DNA of 42,297 nucleotides from Zygnema cylindricum (taxonomy: Eukaryota > Streptophyta > Zygnematophyceae > Zygnematales > Zygnemataceae), in contig JBBHKE010000140.1 of the NCBI GenBank assembly GCA_037447655.1, positions 133,366 through 175,662 of the forward strand, written 5' to 3'. The notes beneath the pieces were generated by a model that was not told where the DNA came from, ran no database searches, and saw nothing but the letters and a program-made list of their open reading frames with translations. The position numbers and the translations under genes are program-made. Position 1 is the stretch's first letter. Each line of letters opens with the position of its first letter. Positions 9,640 through 20,490 of this stretch are shown here, piece by piece.

Positions 9640-9900
9640 CGTGACTAAGAAAAAGAAATTATTACCCGCCCAATTCAAAGTTCTCGCAGAACCATGGACT
9701 AGGGGATGGAGAGCATGATTCCCACAAGGAAGGGAGACAAGCTGGATGCCAACACTGACCGCACTAATTGCAGACTAAGATGTCGTGTTGCGGGGAGGAC
9801 AAGTTGCAGGATGATGAACAAGAAGGAGGATTGGCAAAGTAAGTCAAGTGGAAAGTGGGTTCGTCTTCCAATCCTCGGAGATGGCAAGGGGCCACATTGA
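9640..9900 (-). pseudogene. GypX C-terminal PHD-like zinc finger, decayed
   Basis: Read on the minus strand, about 9663-9770, the frame gives C-N-stop-C-G-Q-C-W-H-P-A-C-L-P and then PWFCENFELGG. Spacing matches the second half of a PHD finger (CxxCxxxWHxxC, then WxCxxC). One ligand of the last pair is Phe and one codon is a TAG. PHD fingers usually read histone H3 tails, so the domain may have guided integration. GypY has the same domain, which shows that it belongs to the element family and is not a chance match. Confidence 0.6.
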
Positions 9901-10341
9901 TCTAATTCTCTTTAATTCTTTGACCATCTTTCCCCTCCAAAGTCGAAACTCCCATACTTGAAACTCCCACCACTTTCAAAATCACCCGCTATGTAGAAAT
10001 GTCAAGCGTGTCCTTTTTTGTGTTGCATTCAATACTCAAAGTCTCCTGGCATAAATCGTCGCTGTCGGTGCACATAATCTCGGCTCCAACAATGGGAATA
10101 CCACAATTGATCTCAGTGTTCTGCCGTCTGTAAATTACCTATGGCGAGAGGCATCTCTTGCTGGAAAATTTTGGCAGAGTCGGCGATCAATTTTTCGATA
10201 ATTCCCTTGTCATCCATTTTCGAAAACCATCGCTTGGGCCGAGGCAGCCCCGGGCAGAATTTGATGTTGTCCGAATAAAATGAAGTAGGGACTATAGGAG
10301 TGGAGAGAAGCCTGTCTGCTGAATTAGTATCCTACGGCAAT
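9900..10341 (-). pseudogene. GypX integrase C-terminal/linker region, unreadable
   Basis: This stretch lies between the integrase core and the PHD-like finger. A short piece resembling an integrase tail (QTGFSPLL, then FGQHQILPG in another frame) can be followed near 10230-10320. The remainder has too many frame changes to assign a domain. No other gene is visible. Confidence 0.4.
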
Positions 10342-11279
10342 CTAAGGCACCATTTTGTCCCACAATCCAAAGTCCTCTTCAACCGCATATTTCTCTAGTG
10401 ACTGCTTCACTTTCTGTACGCACCTTTTGGCCAAACCGTCCGCTTGAGGGTGGTCGCGACTGGTAAGTCGATGGTCGATGAGGCATTTCTCCAAAGATTG
10501 GTAAATTCTCCGGCGAATTTCGATCCCTGGTTTGTTAAAACCTCTGTTAGGCCTCCAAATTGTGACATGACCCTCTGCAAGAAGGCGTCGACAATGGACT
10601 TGGACTCCTTTCGGGGCAGAACCACAAGCTCTATTCATTTTGAGAAATGTTCAATCATGACCAAGACGAAACGATTCCTACGTCTGCTGGTCGGAAGAGG
10701 TCCAAAAAGATCCAAAGACCACCGATAAAACATTCCCTGGATAGGAAGAGAATAAAGCTCAGTCTCGCCATTTTTGTCAAATGATGCTTTAACTGGATCG
10801 TAGGAAAAGCAAGTCTTTACAATTCGGTTGACTTGGGCCCGCAATGCGTGCCACCAGTAAGAACCAATAACTAGGGAAGTGGTATGATTTTGTCCCAAAT
10901 GTCCACATTGCTTATAGAGATTGGAAATCAAAGTTTCTCGATCTGATGGAGGAGGAATCACTTTCCTCTTGCCGTCTGACCATTTCCGGAGGAGGACGCC
11001 TCGGTCCCATTCATATGCCGCCATTTGGGTCTGAACTCGGAACAATTGAACTCTAGCCAAATGGGGAAGAGGTAATCCCTGCAAGATAGATTCGAGAGCT
11101 TCGGAGTCATTCGAGATGTCTTTCCGTCCAGCTCCTATGGGTGCTTGCACCTCAACATCTGCTGCAAAAGTTGACAAGGCCCCCCCAAATAGAGGAAGCC
11201 AAATTAAGGTGGAGCATGCTCGAATGAGTCCCCAATTGATTTCCGGGGCTTCGTCATACCGAGCCTTGGTGGAATCCAA
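10342..11279 (-). pseudogene. GypX Ty3/gypsy integrase, catalytic residues mutated
   Basis: Minus-strand frame 11279-10635 contains the zinc-binding region (His127, His132, Cys157, with the fourth ligand replaced by Tyr160) and the first catalytic Asp190 in SLDLFGPL. The core continues in another frame (10625-10407) with LTNQGSKF, where gypsy integrases have TDQG, so the second catalytic Asp is Asn. A third frame carries HPQADGLAKRCVQ, where Glu is expected, so the third catalytic residue is Lys. Both changes are G-to-A transitions. The protein would be inactive. Confidence 0.9.
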
Positions 11280-11355
11280 TGTAGAAGGATCAGGGTTTCG
11301 CCTAAGTCAGTTGGCATTCCCATGGATTTCCCCTGCCCGGTGGACAATGCGGAAA

Positions 11356-11660
11356 TCATTCCTGCAGGGTAAGCACCCATCTAGCGAGTTTGCTGGTCAA
11401 CTTACTATTTTCCATGATCCATTTCAGGGGTTTGTGGTCGGTAATCAGTGTGAAATGGACCCCGTATAAATAAGGCCTGAAATGCTGGATGGCCCAAACA
11501 GCTGCCAGAAGCTCCCTATGATAACTGCTATAATTCCCCTCAGCTCGGTTGTTGCTCTGGCAGTCGTTAGCCACCACATACTCGGCCCGGCGTCGTCAAC
11601 TTGAGCCAAAATCGCTCCCAATCCAAACTTGATCTAATCAGTGTAAAGGAGGAAAGGCCT
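11356..11660 (-). pseudogene. GypX RNase H, broken
   Basis: RNase H removes the RNA strand during reverse transcription. Frame 11577-11356 carries NNRAEGNYSSYHRELLA and HFTLITDHKPLKW, standard signatures of gypsy RT-associated RNase H. The amino-terminal part, just upstream at about 11580-11660, is interrupted by stops, one lying next to the expected first catalytic Asp. Confidence 0.85.
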
Positions 11661-11714
11661 CTGGTGATCAGGCATCCAGAGCACTGTGTGCTGCTTCAAG
11701 GCATCCTTCAAGAA

Positions 11715-12443
11715 CTAGAAAGAGATCTGCTGTTCCTCGGCCCACTGCCATTCTTGATCTTTCCGCAATAGCTTATTTAGGGGTTGGGCGTTACTACTGA
11801 ACTCGGGAATAAACCTGCGATAGTAGTTAGCCAGACCAAGAAAGGTGCACAAGGCAGAAATGTCTTGCGGGGGAGGAAGAGCGTTAAGGGGTGCAACCTT
11901 AACCATATGGGGACCCACTATCCCAAGAGTGATATCATGTCCGAGGTAAATAATTTTTTGCACCCCAAAATTACCCTTGCCCGGGTGACATTTCAATCCC
12001 GCTGCTTGAAGAGCATAGAGAATGATCTGGATATGCTCCAGGTGATCTTCAAAGGTTTTGGAGAATATTATCACATCGTCGATGTAGCACCAAACACAAT
12101 CGATTCCTCTGAGCGTTTCGTCCATGGCCTGTGGAGACTTGGCTGGTGCATTCTTCAGTCCGAAGGGCATGTAAATCCACTCATAAAGTTTGGATCCTGC
12201 CCTAAATGCCATTCTCTCCCGGTGATTTCGTTCCATGGCAATCTTGTGGAATCCATTGTTCATGTTTAGTGTGGAGAAGATAGTGGCCCCAGCAAGACAG
12301 TTGAATATCTCTTCCGGGGTTGGCATTGGATATCGGTCACGAATGGTGGCCGTGTTCAGCATGCGATAATCCCCACACATTCGGAAATCCATAGAGTTCC
12401 CGAATGAATCCTTCGTAGGAGGGAGAATTGTGGGGGAAGCAAA
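11715..12443 (-). pseudogene. GypX reverse transcriptase, palm and fingers (split by CopC)
   Basis: Frame 12392-11715 (225 residues) begins at MDFRMCGDYRMLN, includes YMPFGLKNAP, the catalytic YIDD (residues 103-106) and FLGLANYYRRFIPEFS. The first catalytic Asp of RT (LDMNSGF in relatives) reads LNMNNGF here, with Asn43. The upstream RT residues lie beyond the CopC insertion at 27945-28190. The Met at 12392 is internal, not a true start. Confidence 0.92.
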
Positions 12444-13111
12444 TGTTGATTTGAGACAACCGTTGACCCCGAGGAAGAAGAAGAAGCACCAGGTGTTGCC
12501 ATAATATGCAGATTACAAAAAAGGAAACTCTCACGTAATTTACAAAAAAGACCGAATTCACAATGAAGCCCCAAGCAAACCAGAGATACACTAGGTCTGC
12601 AAATTTGCCAAAATTTAAATAATATAACAAAAAAACCACATGCAGATTTTCTTAGGGTTCTGCCAAAAGATCACAATGATCTTGCAATTCAAAAAGACAC
12701 AAAAACTGCTTTGCAACTTTTCATTCCCTAAATTCCTAACTCTAAAATATTCGAAGTCCTACATATACAAAGTGAACCTACAGCTGATCTACACCATACC
12801 AAAACTACCGTGGTGTGTCGGTACACTAAACATTAATCAAAATAAACCGCGCCATCTATGGTACAAGTATTTACATCAATCCTTAACCCTAGCCGCTGCT
12901 AAAGTACGTAGTCAAAGTTAGTCTGCTGAAATGACGGCTTTGGTCAATATTTCTCTTCCAAAAATGACAACAAACTTCGTCTGCCGTCCGCGTATTCATT
13001 CATCATCGAAGATAAACCTCCACGTGTAAATCTGGTCCCTCAAGTAACTATGTACTTTGTCAACCACCTCAACCAAGCTTGACTTCCCCACGGACCGACA
13101 CGTGTAAATAG

Positions 13112-14160
13112 TGAAACTCTGAGACCTCCATAAGTCCTCAGAGTAGACAGCTTCCAAGAAGCCTCTAGGATAATTCTGACCCCTTTGTGTTTCAGCAAAA
13201 ATAACAGCCACCCTGGCAGAAAAAAACCCTGACCACCTGCACCCTTGTGAAGGCAAGACTCCCCTGAGTCGATAGCAAAAAGAATCTTTGAATTTGCTCC
13301 CCTGAGCAGTAAGTTATGGAGGGTCAAAGTTGGCCTTTTGTTCAGAAGCTCTATGGGAGAGAGGGTCCTATCTTCTAATTTTTCTAAGTCCTATCTCTCT
13401 CACAAACTCTATCTACTGATGTAGGGAACCAATCAGAATTGAGTTCCGTACGCAAAAGTACAGCTGCCGGTGTACTTGAGGTATGAACATTGTACGACAT
13501 GGCCCAAATGTCGACACATGTCATATCCGGATTCGGTACCATAATCTCCGGAGATTCCACGATCCAACGTAATTTCGCCACGCGTCATCCAATGTGGCGA
13601 TGGCCACAAACCGCCGAAATCTTCCTCCGCGATCTCGGCGCTAATTGTGGCCGTCCGATTAGAATCTAATTTAATCGTAGCCGTAATAAATACATGTGCG
13701 GTATTTGTTTCACTTACGAAACAAATGCGCGGTATTGATTTTTAGTCCGTACCGTAATCCGTACTTTATATATTACCGGATCTATGTATCCCGTAATCTA
13801 TTATAGTTAAATGAATAATCGTACGTATACATATTTAATTAATTATCAAACTATATACTACGTATCATTAATCCTAGACTTAACGGCTAAGGCTACCGGC
13901 TATTTCCTGTCTGCCGGCCGGTAGGTAGAAGGATCAATTCCTGTCGCCGGCGCATTCCTTTTAAATAAATAAACCCTAACTAATATAAATTTCCCGTAAA
14001 CCTCAGGATAACCTAGGTAGCCATGGCTCTAGCTTCCTCTCCAATTTCTCAGTGACTGCGACAAGTTTGAGAGTTGGAGAGAGAAGTTAGAGATAGACTG
14101 CCTCGGCTTCTTTATTTCTTTTCAGACCTAGAAAATACTTAAAAACCATTAGTTTCTACA
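13112..14160 (-). repeat. CopB 3' LTR (1049 bp)
   Basis: It begins TGAAACTCTGAGACC and ends TTAGTTTCTACA on the plus strand. The adjacent CTCCCCTTATTTTCT is, on the element strand, a purine-rich AGAAAATAAGGGGAG that serves as polypurine tract. A TATATAAAG box on the element strand lies at 13764-13772. A tRNA-like word, AGGATCAATTCCT, lies at about 13930-13942. Confidence 0.95.
13764..13772 (-). promoter_or_regulatory. TATA box in CopB 3' LTR
   Basis: TATATAAAG on the element strand, about 390 bases into the LTR. It is repeated in the 5' LTR at 19156-19164, where it would drive the element's own transcript. In CopD the equivalent position reads TACTTTTACATT, so the box is lost there. Confidence 0.5.
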
Positions 14161-14173
14161 CTCCCCTTATTTT

Positions 14174-15726
14174 CTAGTAAATCTTTAATTTCAGACCACA
14201 CTTCTCCCTGCAAAAAAATAGCTTAAGGGAAGGCACAGGTTTGGTCATCATATCTGCTACCATCTCACTATCTGGTCTGTACTCTAAACTGATTATTTTG
14301 TTTTCTACTTTTTCTCTAACAAAGCTGAGTCTGATGTCCATGTGTTTGGCTTTAAAATGATGTTTAGGATTGGCAGAAATAGCGATTGCTGCCTGATTAT
14401 CACAAAATATTTTTTGCACACCACTCTTAAGGTGACCAAGCTCACCAAGCAAAGACTTGACCCACATCAATTCTTTTACAGTAGAGCAAGAGGCCATATA
14501 CTCAGCCTCCATGGTGAACTGAGCAATAACTTTTTGTTGTTTGCTACTCCAACAGCAAGCCCCATCACCCACATATAATACATATCCAGAAGTGCATCTC
14601 CTCATCGGAGCATCACCATAACTGACATCACTCCAAGTAGTGATGTAAGTATTCTCCCCACCCAAATGCAACCATAGATCCCTAGTTCCTACCAAATATC
14701 TAAGGACTCTCTTAGCTGCCTCCCAATCCTTCTTAGTGGGAGCATTTAGACTTCTACTCAGCACTCCTACAGCTGCAGCTAAATCCGGTCGGGTACAATT
14801 CATAAAATAGATTAGACTTCCCACTACTTGCCTGTAAGGAATAGTCTGCATGAACTTCTGTTCATCAGGAGATAATTCCTCGTCTAAGACTATGACTCCT
14901 TCTTCCTCACTCCCCTCACTTCCCTTCTTCAACTCCATTGGAGTTGTACAACTATTAGCTTTATCCATTTGAATTTTTTCAAGCATGTTCCCTATTGCTT
15001 CCTTTTGAGTCAATCTTATAATTTTCCTTTTTCGGTCTCTCTCTACTTGAATTCCCAAAATATTTCTTGCTTCTCCCATATCCTTCATTTCAAATCTCCC
15101 TTTAAGATCGGTTTTCAGTTTGTTAATTTTTTCCATTGATTTACTTAAAACAAGCAAATCATCAACATAAATTGCAATAAATATAAAACCTTCCTCATCT
15201 TCGAAAACATAGATTGAGTGATCTGAGCTGATCCGAATATATCCCAGACCGGTAAGAAACTCATCAAGCTTCTTATTCCATTGTCGAGGTGCCTGTTTCA
15301 AACCATAAAGAGATTTAATTAGCCGGCATACCTTACTCTCCTCTCCTTCCTCCACAAAACCTGCATGAAGATCTCCTCTTCCAATTCTCCATGCAAAAAG
15401 GATGTCTTGATGTCCATCTGATGCACTTCCATGTCTTCCGCCGCTGCTAAACTGAGAAGTATGTGGACGGAGGAAAATCTGACCACCGGGGCAAAGGTTT
15501 CCTCGTAGTCAATTCCTTCCTTTTGTGTAAATCCCTTTGCCACTAATCTGGCCTTGTAGCGCTCGATTGTGTTATTTGGGTTCAGTTTTAATTTGAAAAC
15601 CCACTTACAACCGATTGGTTTTCGGTTAGGTGGACAATCCACCAACTCACAAGTATCGGTTGCCATTATTGAGGCCATCTCCTCATTGATGGGTGTCTTC
15701 CACCGGTTTCTTTTTGGACAAGTCAT
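14174..15726 (-). pseudogene. CopB reverse transcriptase-RNase H, one frameshift
   Basis: Frame 15726-15319 covers the RT start, with KWVFKLKLNP, YKARLVAKGFTQ and HQMDIKTSFLHG (first catalytic Asp). Frame 15355-14174 (393 residues) covers the remainder, with the catalytic YVDD at residues 63-66, the connection MNCTRPDLAAAVG, and RNase H with TWSD, TMEAEYMA and FCDNQAAI. Compared with CopD, about 10 bases are missing around 15352, where CopD encodes RQPEGF. That deletion shifts the frame; otherwise all catalytic residues remain. Confidence 0.95.
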
Positions 15727-15947
15727 CGCCTCTCCATAAGTTTGAGGTTCATCTTGATGAGATAGTTTGGTTACCTTGTTATTAACCTATTTTTCTTGCA
15801 GTCTTTTGCTACTTCTCCTCCCCCCCTCAAAATCTGAGGCCGGAATAGATGGTTTTCGTGGATTCTTTCGAACAAACTCGGCTTCTCCCCCATCCCTTGA
15901 TTCCGAATCAATTTCCACCACGTCTTCCGCTTCGAGTAGAGTTGTCA

Positions 15948-16535
15948 CTAGAGTTTCCACAGCCGAGTCCTTTTCGGTCTGATTTGTTCCTGCAAGAATG
16001 TCATCTTCTCTAAAACCTGGATAGTTAGGAAGCTCAAAGTCATCGGAATTTTCTGACTCAAATCTGATTTTTTTACTGACTTCGTATATTTGAAGCGATC
16101 CACAAACTTTCCTTCATCCATAACTACTAGATGCTTTACTAAGATTATATCTTCCCTTTTTAGATCATAAACTCTATATCCTTTAACATCTTCATCATAT
16201 CCTAATAAGTATCTCGGATTTCCTTTAGGATCTAGCTTCCAATTGGACCGATCAGTATCTAGACTGAACACTTGACTGCCGAAAACCTTTAAGTGAGATA
16301 TGTATGGTTTCCGACCTGTCCATCTCTCATAAGGTGTTTGATCTTTTATAGCTGAAGTAAGAACTCTATTTTTGAGGTAATTAGCACAGTTCATTGCTTC
16401 TGCCTTAAACCTTTTTCCTATCTTTTTATCTGACAACATACTTCTAGCACTATCACTTAGTGTTCTATTTAACCTTTCAGCTACCCCATTTTGTTCTGAG
16501 TTTTTCTGGAACTTTCTTTTGGTGTTGAACCCCAT
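15948..16535 (-). pseudogene. CopB integrase C-terminal half
   Basis: It is out of frame with the upstream core. It includes the third catalytic residue, Glu in EQNGVAERLNRT, then ANYLKNRVLT, ERWTGRKPYISHLKVFGSQVFSLD and YDEDVKGYRVYD, the usual copia integrase tail. The sequence becomes frameshifted again near 16070. The linker to RT at 15730-15950 carries a basic/acidic low-complexity region that reads in a different frame. Confidence 0.9.
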
Positions 16536-16541
16536 CTTCCC

Positions 16542-17660
16542 TCAAAAAATCCTCAAACTGGTTAGAAGTATATCTCCACCATTGTCACTCCTTACTCTCT
16601 TGATTGGAGTTTTATGGAGTTTTTCGCTCCATGCTTTATATTGTCTTAAACAATCCTCAGCTTCAGACTTGTTTTTCAAAAAATACACCCGGGAATACCG
16701 AGACCAATCATCAGTTATAGTCATCATAAATCTCTTCCCCCCCGGTGAGGGCACTTTAGCCGGTCCCCAAATATCTGTGTGTACTAGATCTAGAATTTTT
16801 TCTCCCTTATAGGTGGCTGATTTAGGAAAGGGTAATCTGTGTGCTTTACCTTGAACACATCCACTACAATCACTTATATCATCACTTTCACTGAACTGAA
16901 TCCCTTCCACCACTCCCATCTTTTTCATCTTTCTTAACTTATCTAGATTCACATGCCCAAGCCTCTTATGCCACATCATAATATCATGAACACCAGTATA
17001 ATAAAGTTTCTTCTTTTCATTACATAAGATCAGCCTAAACATCCCATGGCTACCTTTCTCACCAATGAAATAGACATCCTCCTCAAAACTAGCAGTAAAG
17101 ACTCCTTCCCTAGTGCTAGTGAAAAAACCCTTATCATCTAATACTGATGTAGAGATAAGATTTTTGTTCAGCTCCGGAATAAACAATACATCGGAGAATG
17201 TGAATATGGATGTCTTTCCTTCTACTAACACTTTCAGATCTACCGATCCTACAAGAGTAGTGGTGACTATCCTCCCATCCCCGTACTCTATCTCTACGGT
17301 GGGAATCTTTCTTATCTTAGTGAACAGGTGTCTATCCTTACACATGTGCATGGAGGCACCTGAATCTACAATCCAGCCTGCTTCACCTTTCAATCCACCG
17401 TAAGCACATTTATGCCTTCGTGGAATTTCGACCTCATTTTTCGCCTCCAACTCCTCATCCAAAAGGAGCTCATCGTCCTCGTCCTCGGATTCCGCCTCAA
17501 GTACCTGTGTGACAAGGGTTTTTTTCTTTCCTCTCGGGGTACCACTGGTCTGCCCCTCCTTTAACCGAAGCTCGGTTAGCTTAGTGCACTCTGCCATATA
17601 GTGCCCCGGTTTCTTACAAAAATGACATAAACCTTTGGGAGCCCTTGGTTCGAACTCGTC
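16542..17660 (-). pseudogene. CopB zinc knuckle, protease and integrase core
   Basis: It starts with the CCHC knuckle CHFCKKPGHYMAEC at about 17590-17632. Frame 17597-16542 (351 residues) has the protease DSGAS with Asp78 intact, the flap region FSDVLFIPELNKNL, the zinc-binding HHCC (His210, His215, Cys244, Cys247), and integrase Asp275 (HTDIWGP) and Asp338 (RSDNGG). A frameshift directly after DNGG near 16572 ends the frame, so the third catalytic residue lies in the next frame. Confidence 0.93.
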
Positions 17661-17747
17661 GGACTATATTTTCTGCTCCGTACACCCATAGTTTCCGACC
17701 GGTTTTGGGGAATCCTTGTTCCTCCAATCAGTCGCTTTTGCCAAGGC

Positions 17748-18431
17748 TTAGCCACTTTTTCTTCCCCTTCGGATCTCAATTGTATTCTCTTGAACGAGAA
17801 TCATCCCTACCACTGAGTTCCATATCCACTTTGAGTCAGGCAAGTCCTGCACACGGTAAACTATGCTCACGAACTCATCAGGTAACTTCATCAGTAAACA
17901 GTTAACCTTTTCTTTTTCACTAAAATCTTTTCCCGCACTCTCTATCTCCATGAAGAGTGTAGCAAGCTCATTGCAAAAATCCAACATATTTCCCCCTTTG
18001 TATACATACTCCTTAACTTTCTGATTAGCCAACTGTTGTTGCTGAATCGTAAAACTTCGGTACATCACTATGAGAGCTATCCAAAGATCGGATGCCCTTT
18101 CTACCTGCAAATGAGGACATGCAAGTCCTTGAGTGAGATGGCGTAGGATGAAGTGCTTTGCCGCCATATTGTTGAAGTCACAGGTTTCACTATCATTCTC
18201 CTCATTTCTCGGAAAAGGTGACATGAATGTCGAACCAGTTGCTATTGGTGTGGTCGTCTCCTTCTCCTTTCCTTTGTCCACCACCTCTCCTTCTTTTGTT
18301 TCCTCCGTTGAAGGTGGATCCTCTTTTCTGGTGAATCTGGTTCCTCCAAACCTGGAGGAATTCGAAGACCTGATGGACGCCCTAACCGTCCACTCACTAT
18401 CCCCCAAAACCTTTTTTCGCATAGAGCTCAT
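17748..18431 (-). CDS. gag: CopB gag capsid (UBN2 domain)
   Basis: A 227-residue frame starting MSSMRKKVLGDSEW close behind the leader at 18485-18503, which makes this a plausible true start. The UBN2/gag region spans about residues 85-215, with ERASDLWIALIVMY, GGNMLDFCNELATLF and MKLPDEFVSIVYRVQ. The frame closes just before the zinc knuckle because of a frameshift around 17750. It would build the element's particle. Confidence 0.9.
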   Translation of the reverse strand: MSSMRKKVLGDSEWTVRASIRSSNSSRFGGTRFTRKEDPPSTEETKEGEVVDKGKEKETTTPIATGSTFMSPFPRNEENDSETCDFNNMAAKHFILRHLTQGLACPHLQVERASDLWIALIVMYRSFTIQQQQLANQKVKEYVYKGGNMLDFCNELATLFMEIESAGKDFSEKEKVNCLLMKLPDEFVSIVYRVQDLPDSKWIWNSVVGMILVQENTIEIRRGRKSG

Positions 18432-18503
18432 ATCATCATACTTTCCCAGTATATGAAGCCAATTCCATTAAAGATTGGTACCCTAGAGGGTGGGCCCATA
18501 ACT

Positions 18504-19550
18504 TGAAACTCTGAGACCTCCATAAGTCCTTAGAGTAGACAGCTTCCAAGAAGCCTCTAGGATAATCCTGACCCCTTTGTGTTTCAGCAAAAATAACTGC
18601 CACCCTAGCAGAAACAAACCCTGACCACCTGCACCCTTGTGAAGGCAAGACTCCCCTGAGTCAATAGCAAAAAGAATCTGTGAATTTGCTCCCTTGAGCA
18701 GTAAGTTATGGAGGGTCAAAGTTGACCTTTTGTACAGAACCTCTCTGGGAGAGAGGGTCCTATCTTCTAATTTTTCTAAGTCCTATCTCTCTTACAGACT
18801 CTATCTACTGATGTACGGAACCAATCAGAATTGAGTTCCGTACGAAAAAGTATAGCTGCCAGTGTACTTTAGGTACGGACATTGTACGACATGGCCTAAA
18901 TGTCGACACACGTCATATCCGGATTCGGTACCATAATCTCCGGAGATTCCACGATCCAACGTAATTTCGCCACGCGTCATCCGATGTGGCGATGGCCACA
19001 AACCGCCGAAATCTTCCTCCGCGATCTCGGCGCTAATTGCGGCTGTCCGATTAGAATCTAATTTAATCGTAGCCGTAATAAATACATGTGCGGTATTTGT
19101 TTCACTTACGAAACAAATGCGCGGTATTGATTTTTAGTCCGTACCGTAATCCGTACTTTATATATTACCGGATCTATGTATCCCGTAATCTATTATAGTT
19201 AAATGAATAATCGTACGTATACATATTTAATTAATTATCAAACTATATACTACGTATCATTAATCCTAGACTTAACGGCTAAGGCTACCGGCTATTTCCT
19301 GTCTGCCGGCCGGTAGGTACAAGGATCAATTCCTATCGCCGGCACATTCCTTTTAAATAAATAAACCCTAACTAATATAAATTTCCCGTAAACCTCAGGA
19401 TAGCCTAGGTAGCCATAGCTCTAGCTTCCTCTCCAATTTCTCAGTAACTGCGACAAGTTTGAGAGTTGGAGAGAAGTTAGAGATAGACTGCCTCGGCTTC
19501 TTTATTTCTTTTCAGACCTAGAAAATACTTAAAAACCATTAGTTTCTTCA
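18504..19550 (-). repeat. CopB 5' LTR (1047 bp)
   Basis: It has the same ends as the 3' LTR, with the final TTCA instead of TACA. The leader AGTTATGGGCCCACC follows on the element strand. A TATA box lies at 19156-19164. The target repeat AATAG follows at 19551. Confidence 0.95.
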
Positions 19551-19727
19551 AATAGAGTGTACCAAATCTGTGAACTCCCTTTGGAGTTATATACCACACC
19601 ACATCTTGTCTACGTGAACTCAGTCGGTACACAAAAACCGGCTAAGTCTAAACTCTCTTTCTCACACACGAGATATAGAGAGGACTAAAGGTTTCCAAAA
19701 CCAACACTTCCTTAAACCTTTAGACTC

Positions 19728-20396
19728 TCAGCCATTAAGCCCACATGCCTCTCTACAAAACTTTAATTTAGGTGCAAGTAAAGGCTTAGTCATCATATCT
19801 GCTACCATCATCTCATCCGGCAAATAACTGAGTTTTAAAATTCTGTTCACCACCTTCTCTCTTGCAAAATGCAACTTTATATCAATGTGCTTGCTTTTGA
19901 AGTGATAACTTGGGTTAGATGCAATCGGTATAGCAACTTGGTTGTCACACCACACTATTTGAGGTCCAGATTGCATAAAGTGAAGTTCTTGAAGGAGAGA
20001 CTTTACCCAAAGTAACTCCTTGACAGCTGAGCTAGGTGCCATGTATTCAGCCTCCATTGTTGACTGAGTTGTGACTTTCTGAAGCTTGCTGCTCCAGCAA
20101 CATGTTCCACTTCCGATCTTCAGAATGAATCCGGTGGTGGAGCGGTGGCTTGGAATTTCTCCGTAGATCGCATCGCTCCAAGTCTGAATCTTGACCTCTT
20201 CTCTAACGAGAGCAAGTTGTAGATTTTGTGTCCCTGCAAGATACCGAAGGACCCTCTTTGCTGCCTCCCAATCCGATCTCCTCGGATTTTGTAAACTCCG
20301 GCTTAGAGCACCAACTGCAGCAGTGATGTCCGTACGTGTGCAATTCAAGAAGTAGATTAAGGTGCCAACAATCTGACGATATGGAATGGCAGCCAT
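19728..20396 (-). CDS. CopC RNase H domain, intact segment
   Basis: A 222-residue frame covering the RT connection (LIYFLNCTRTDITAAVG) and RNase H with catalytic Asp75 (TWSDAIYG), Glu115 (TMEAEYMA), Asp151 (WCDNQVAI) and the HIDIKLHF motif. It ends a few bases from the LTR. It belongs to a different copia family from CopB, being roughly 55-60% alike by eye. It would degrade RNA in the RNA-DNA hybrid, but the RT joined to it is dead. Confidence 0.9.
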   Translation of the reverse strand: MAAIPYRQIVGTLIYFLNCTRTDITAAVGALSRSLQNPRRSDWEAAKRVLRYLAGTQNLQLALVREEVKIQTWSDAIYGEIPSHRSTTGFILKIGSGTCCWSSKLQKVTTQSTMEAEYMAPSSAVKELLWVKSLLQELHFMQSGPQIVWCDNQVAIPIASNPSYHFKSKHIDIKLHFAREKVVNRILKLSYLPDEMMVADMMTKPLLAPKLKFCREACGLNG

Positions 20397-20490
20397 GGAA
20401 TCTGCCTCCTCGATTCCAAGGTGTCATTAAAAATGACTCCTCCCTCGGTCTCCATGCTTTTCACCTTTTGCTTGAATTCCATGGGAGTGG

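Larger units (their letters stand above)
9618..12443 (-). mobile_element. GypX internal region, 3' part (RT to PHD finger)
   Basis: This is the downstream half of a minus-strand Ty3/gypsy element: part of RT, RNase H, integrase, a PHD-like finger and the polypurine tract next to the LTR. The upstream half continues at 27945 after the 15.5-kb CopC insertion. The duplication GCAAA at 12439-12443 and 27940-27944 and the RT reading across the site prove the continuity. The coding region has many stops and frameshifts. Confidence 0.9.
13112..19550 (-). mobile_element. CopB: near-complete Ty1/copia element, target duplication AATAG
   Basis: LTRs at 13112-14160 and 18504-19550 have TG..CA ends and differ at only a few percent of positions by eye, so this is one of the younger insertions. 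AATAG occurs at 13107-13111 and 19551-19555. The order on the minus strand is leader, gag with zinc knuckle, protease, integrase, RT, RNase H, polypurine tract. At least four frame disruptions make it a pseudo-element. Confidence 0.95.
12444..19706 (-). repeat. CopC 3' LTR, split by CopB (parts 12444-13111 and 19556-19706)
   Basis: It matches 27122-27939 along its whole length once CopB is removed. The join reads ..CACGTGTAAATAG/AGTGTACCAAATC.., exactly as in the uninterrupted right LTR near 27775-27800. The polypurine-like AAGGAAG on the element strand lies next to it at 19707-19713. Confidence 0.92.

Noticed and set aside
11784-12269. 161-residue plus-strand frame opposite the gypsy RT
   Set aside because: Antisense shadow of RT; the minus strand carries YIDD and other RT motifs.
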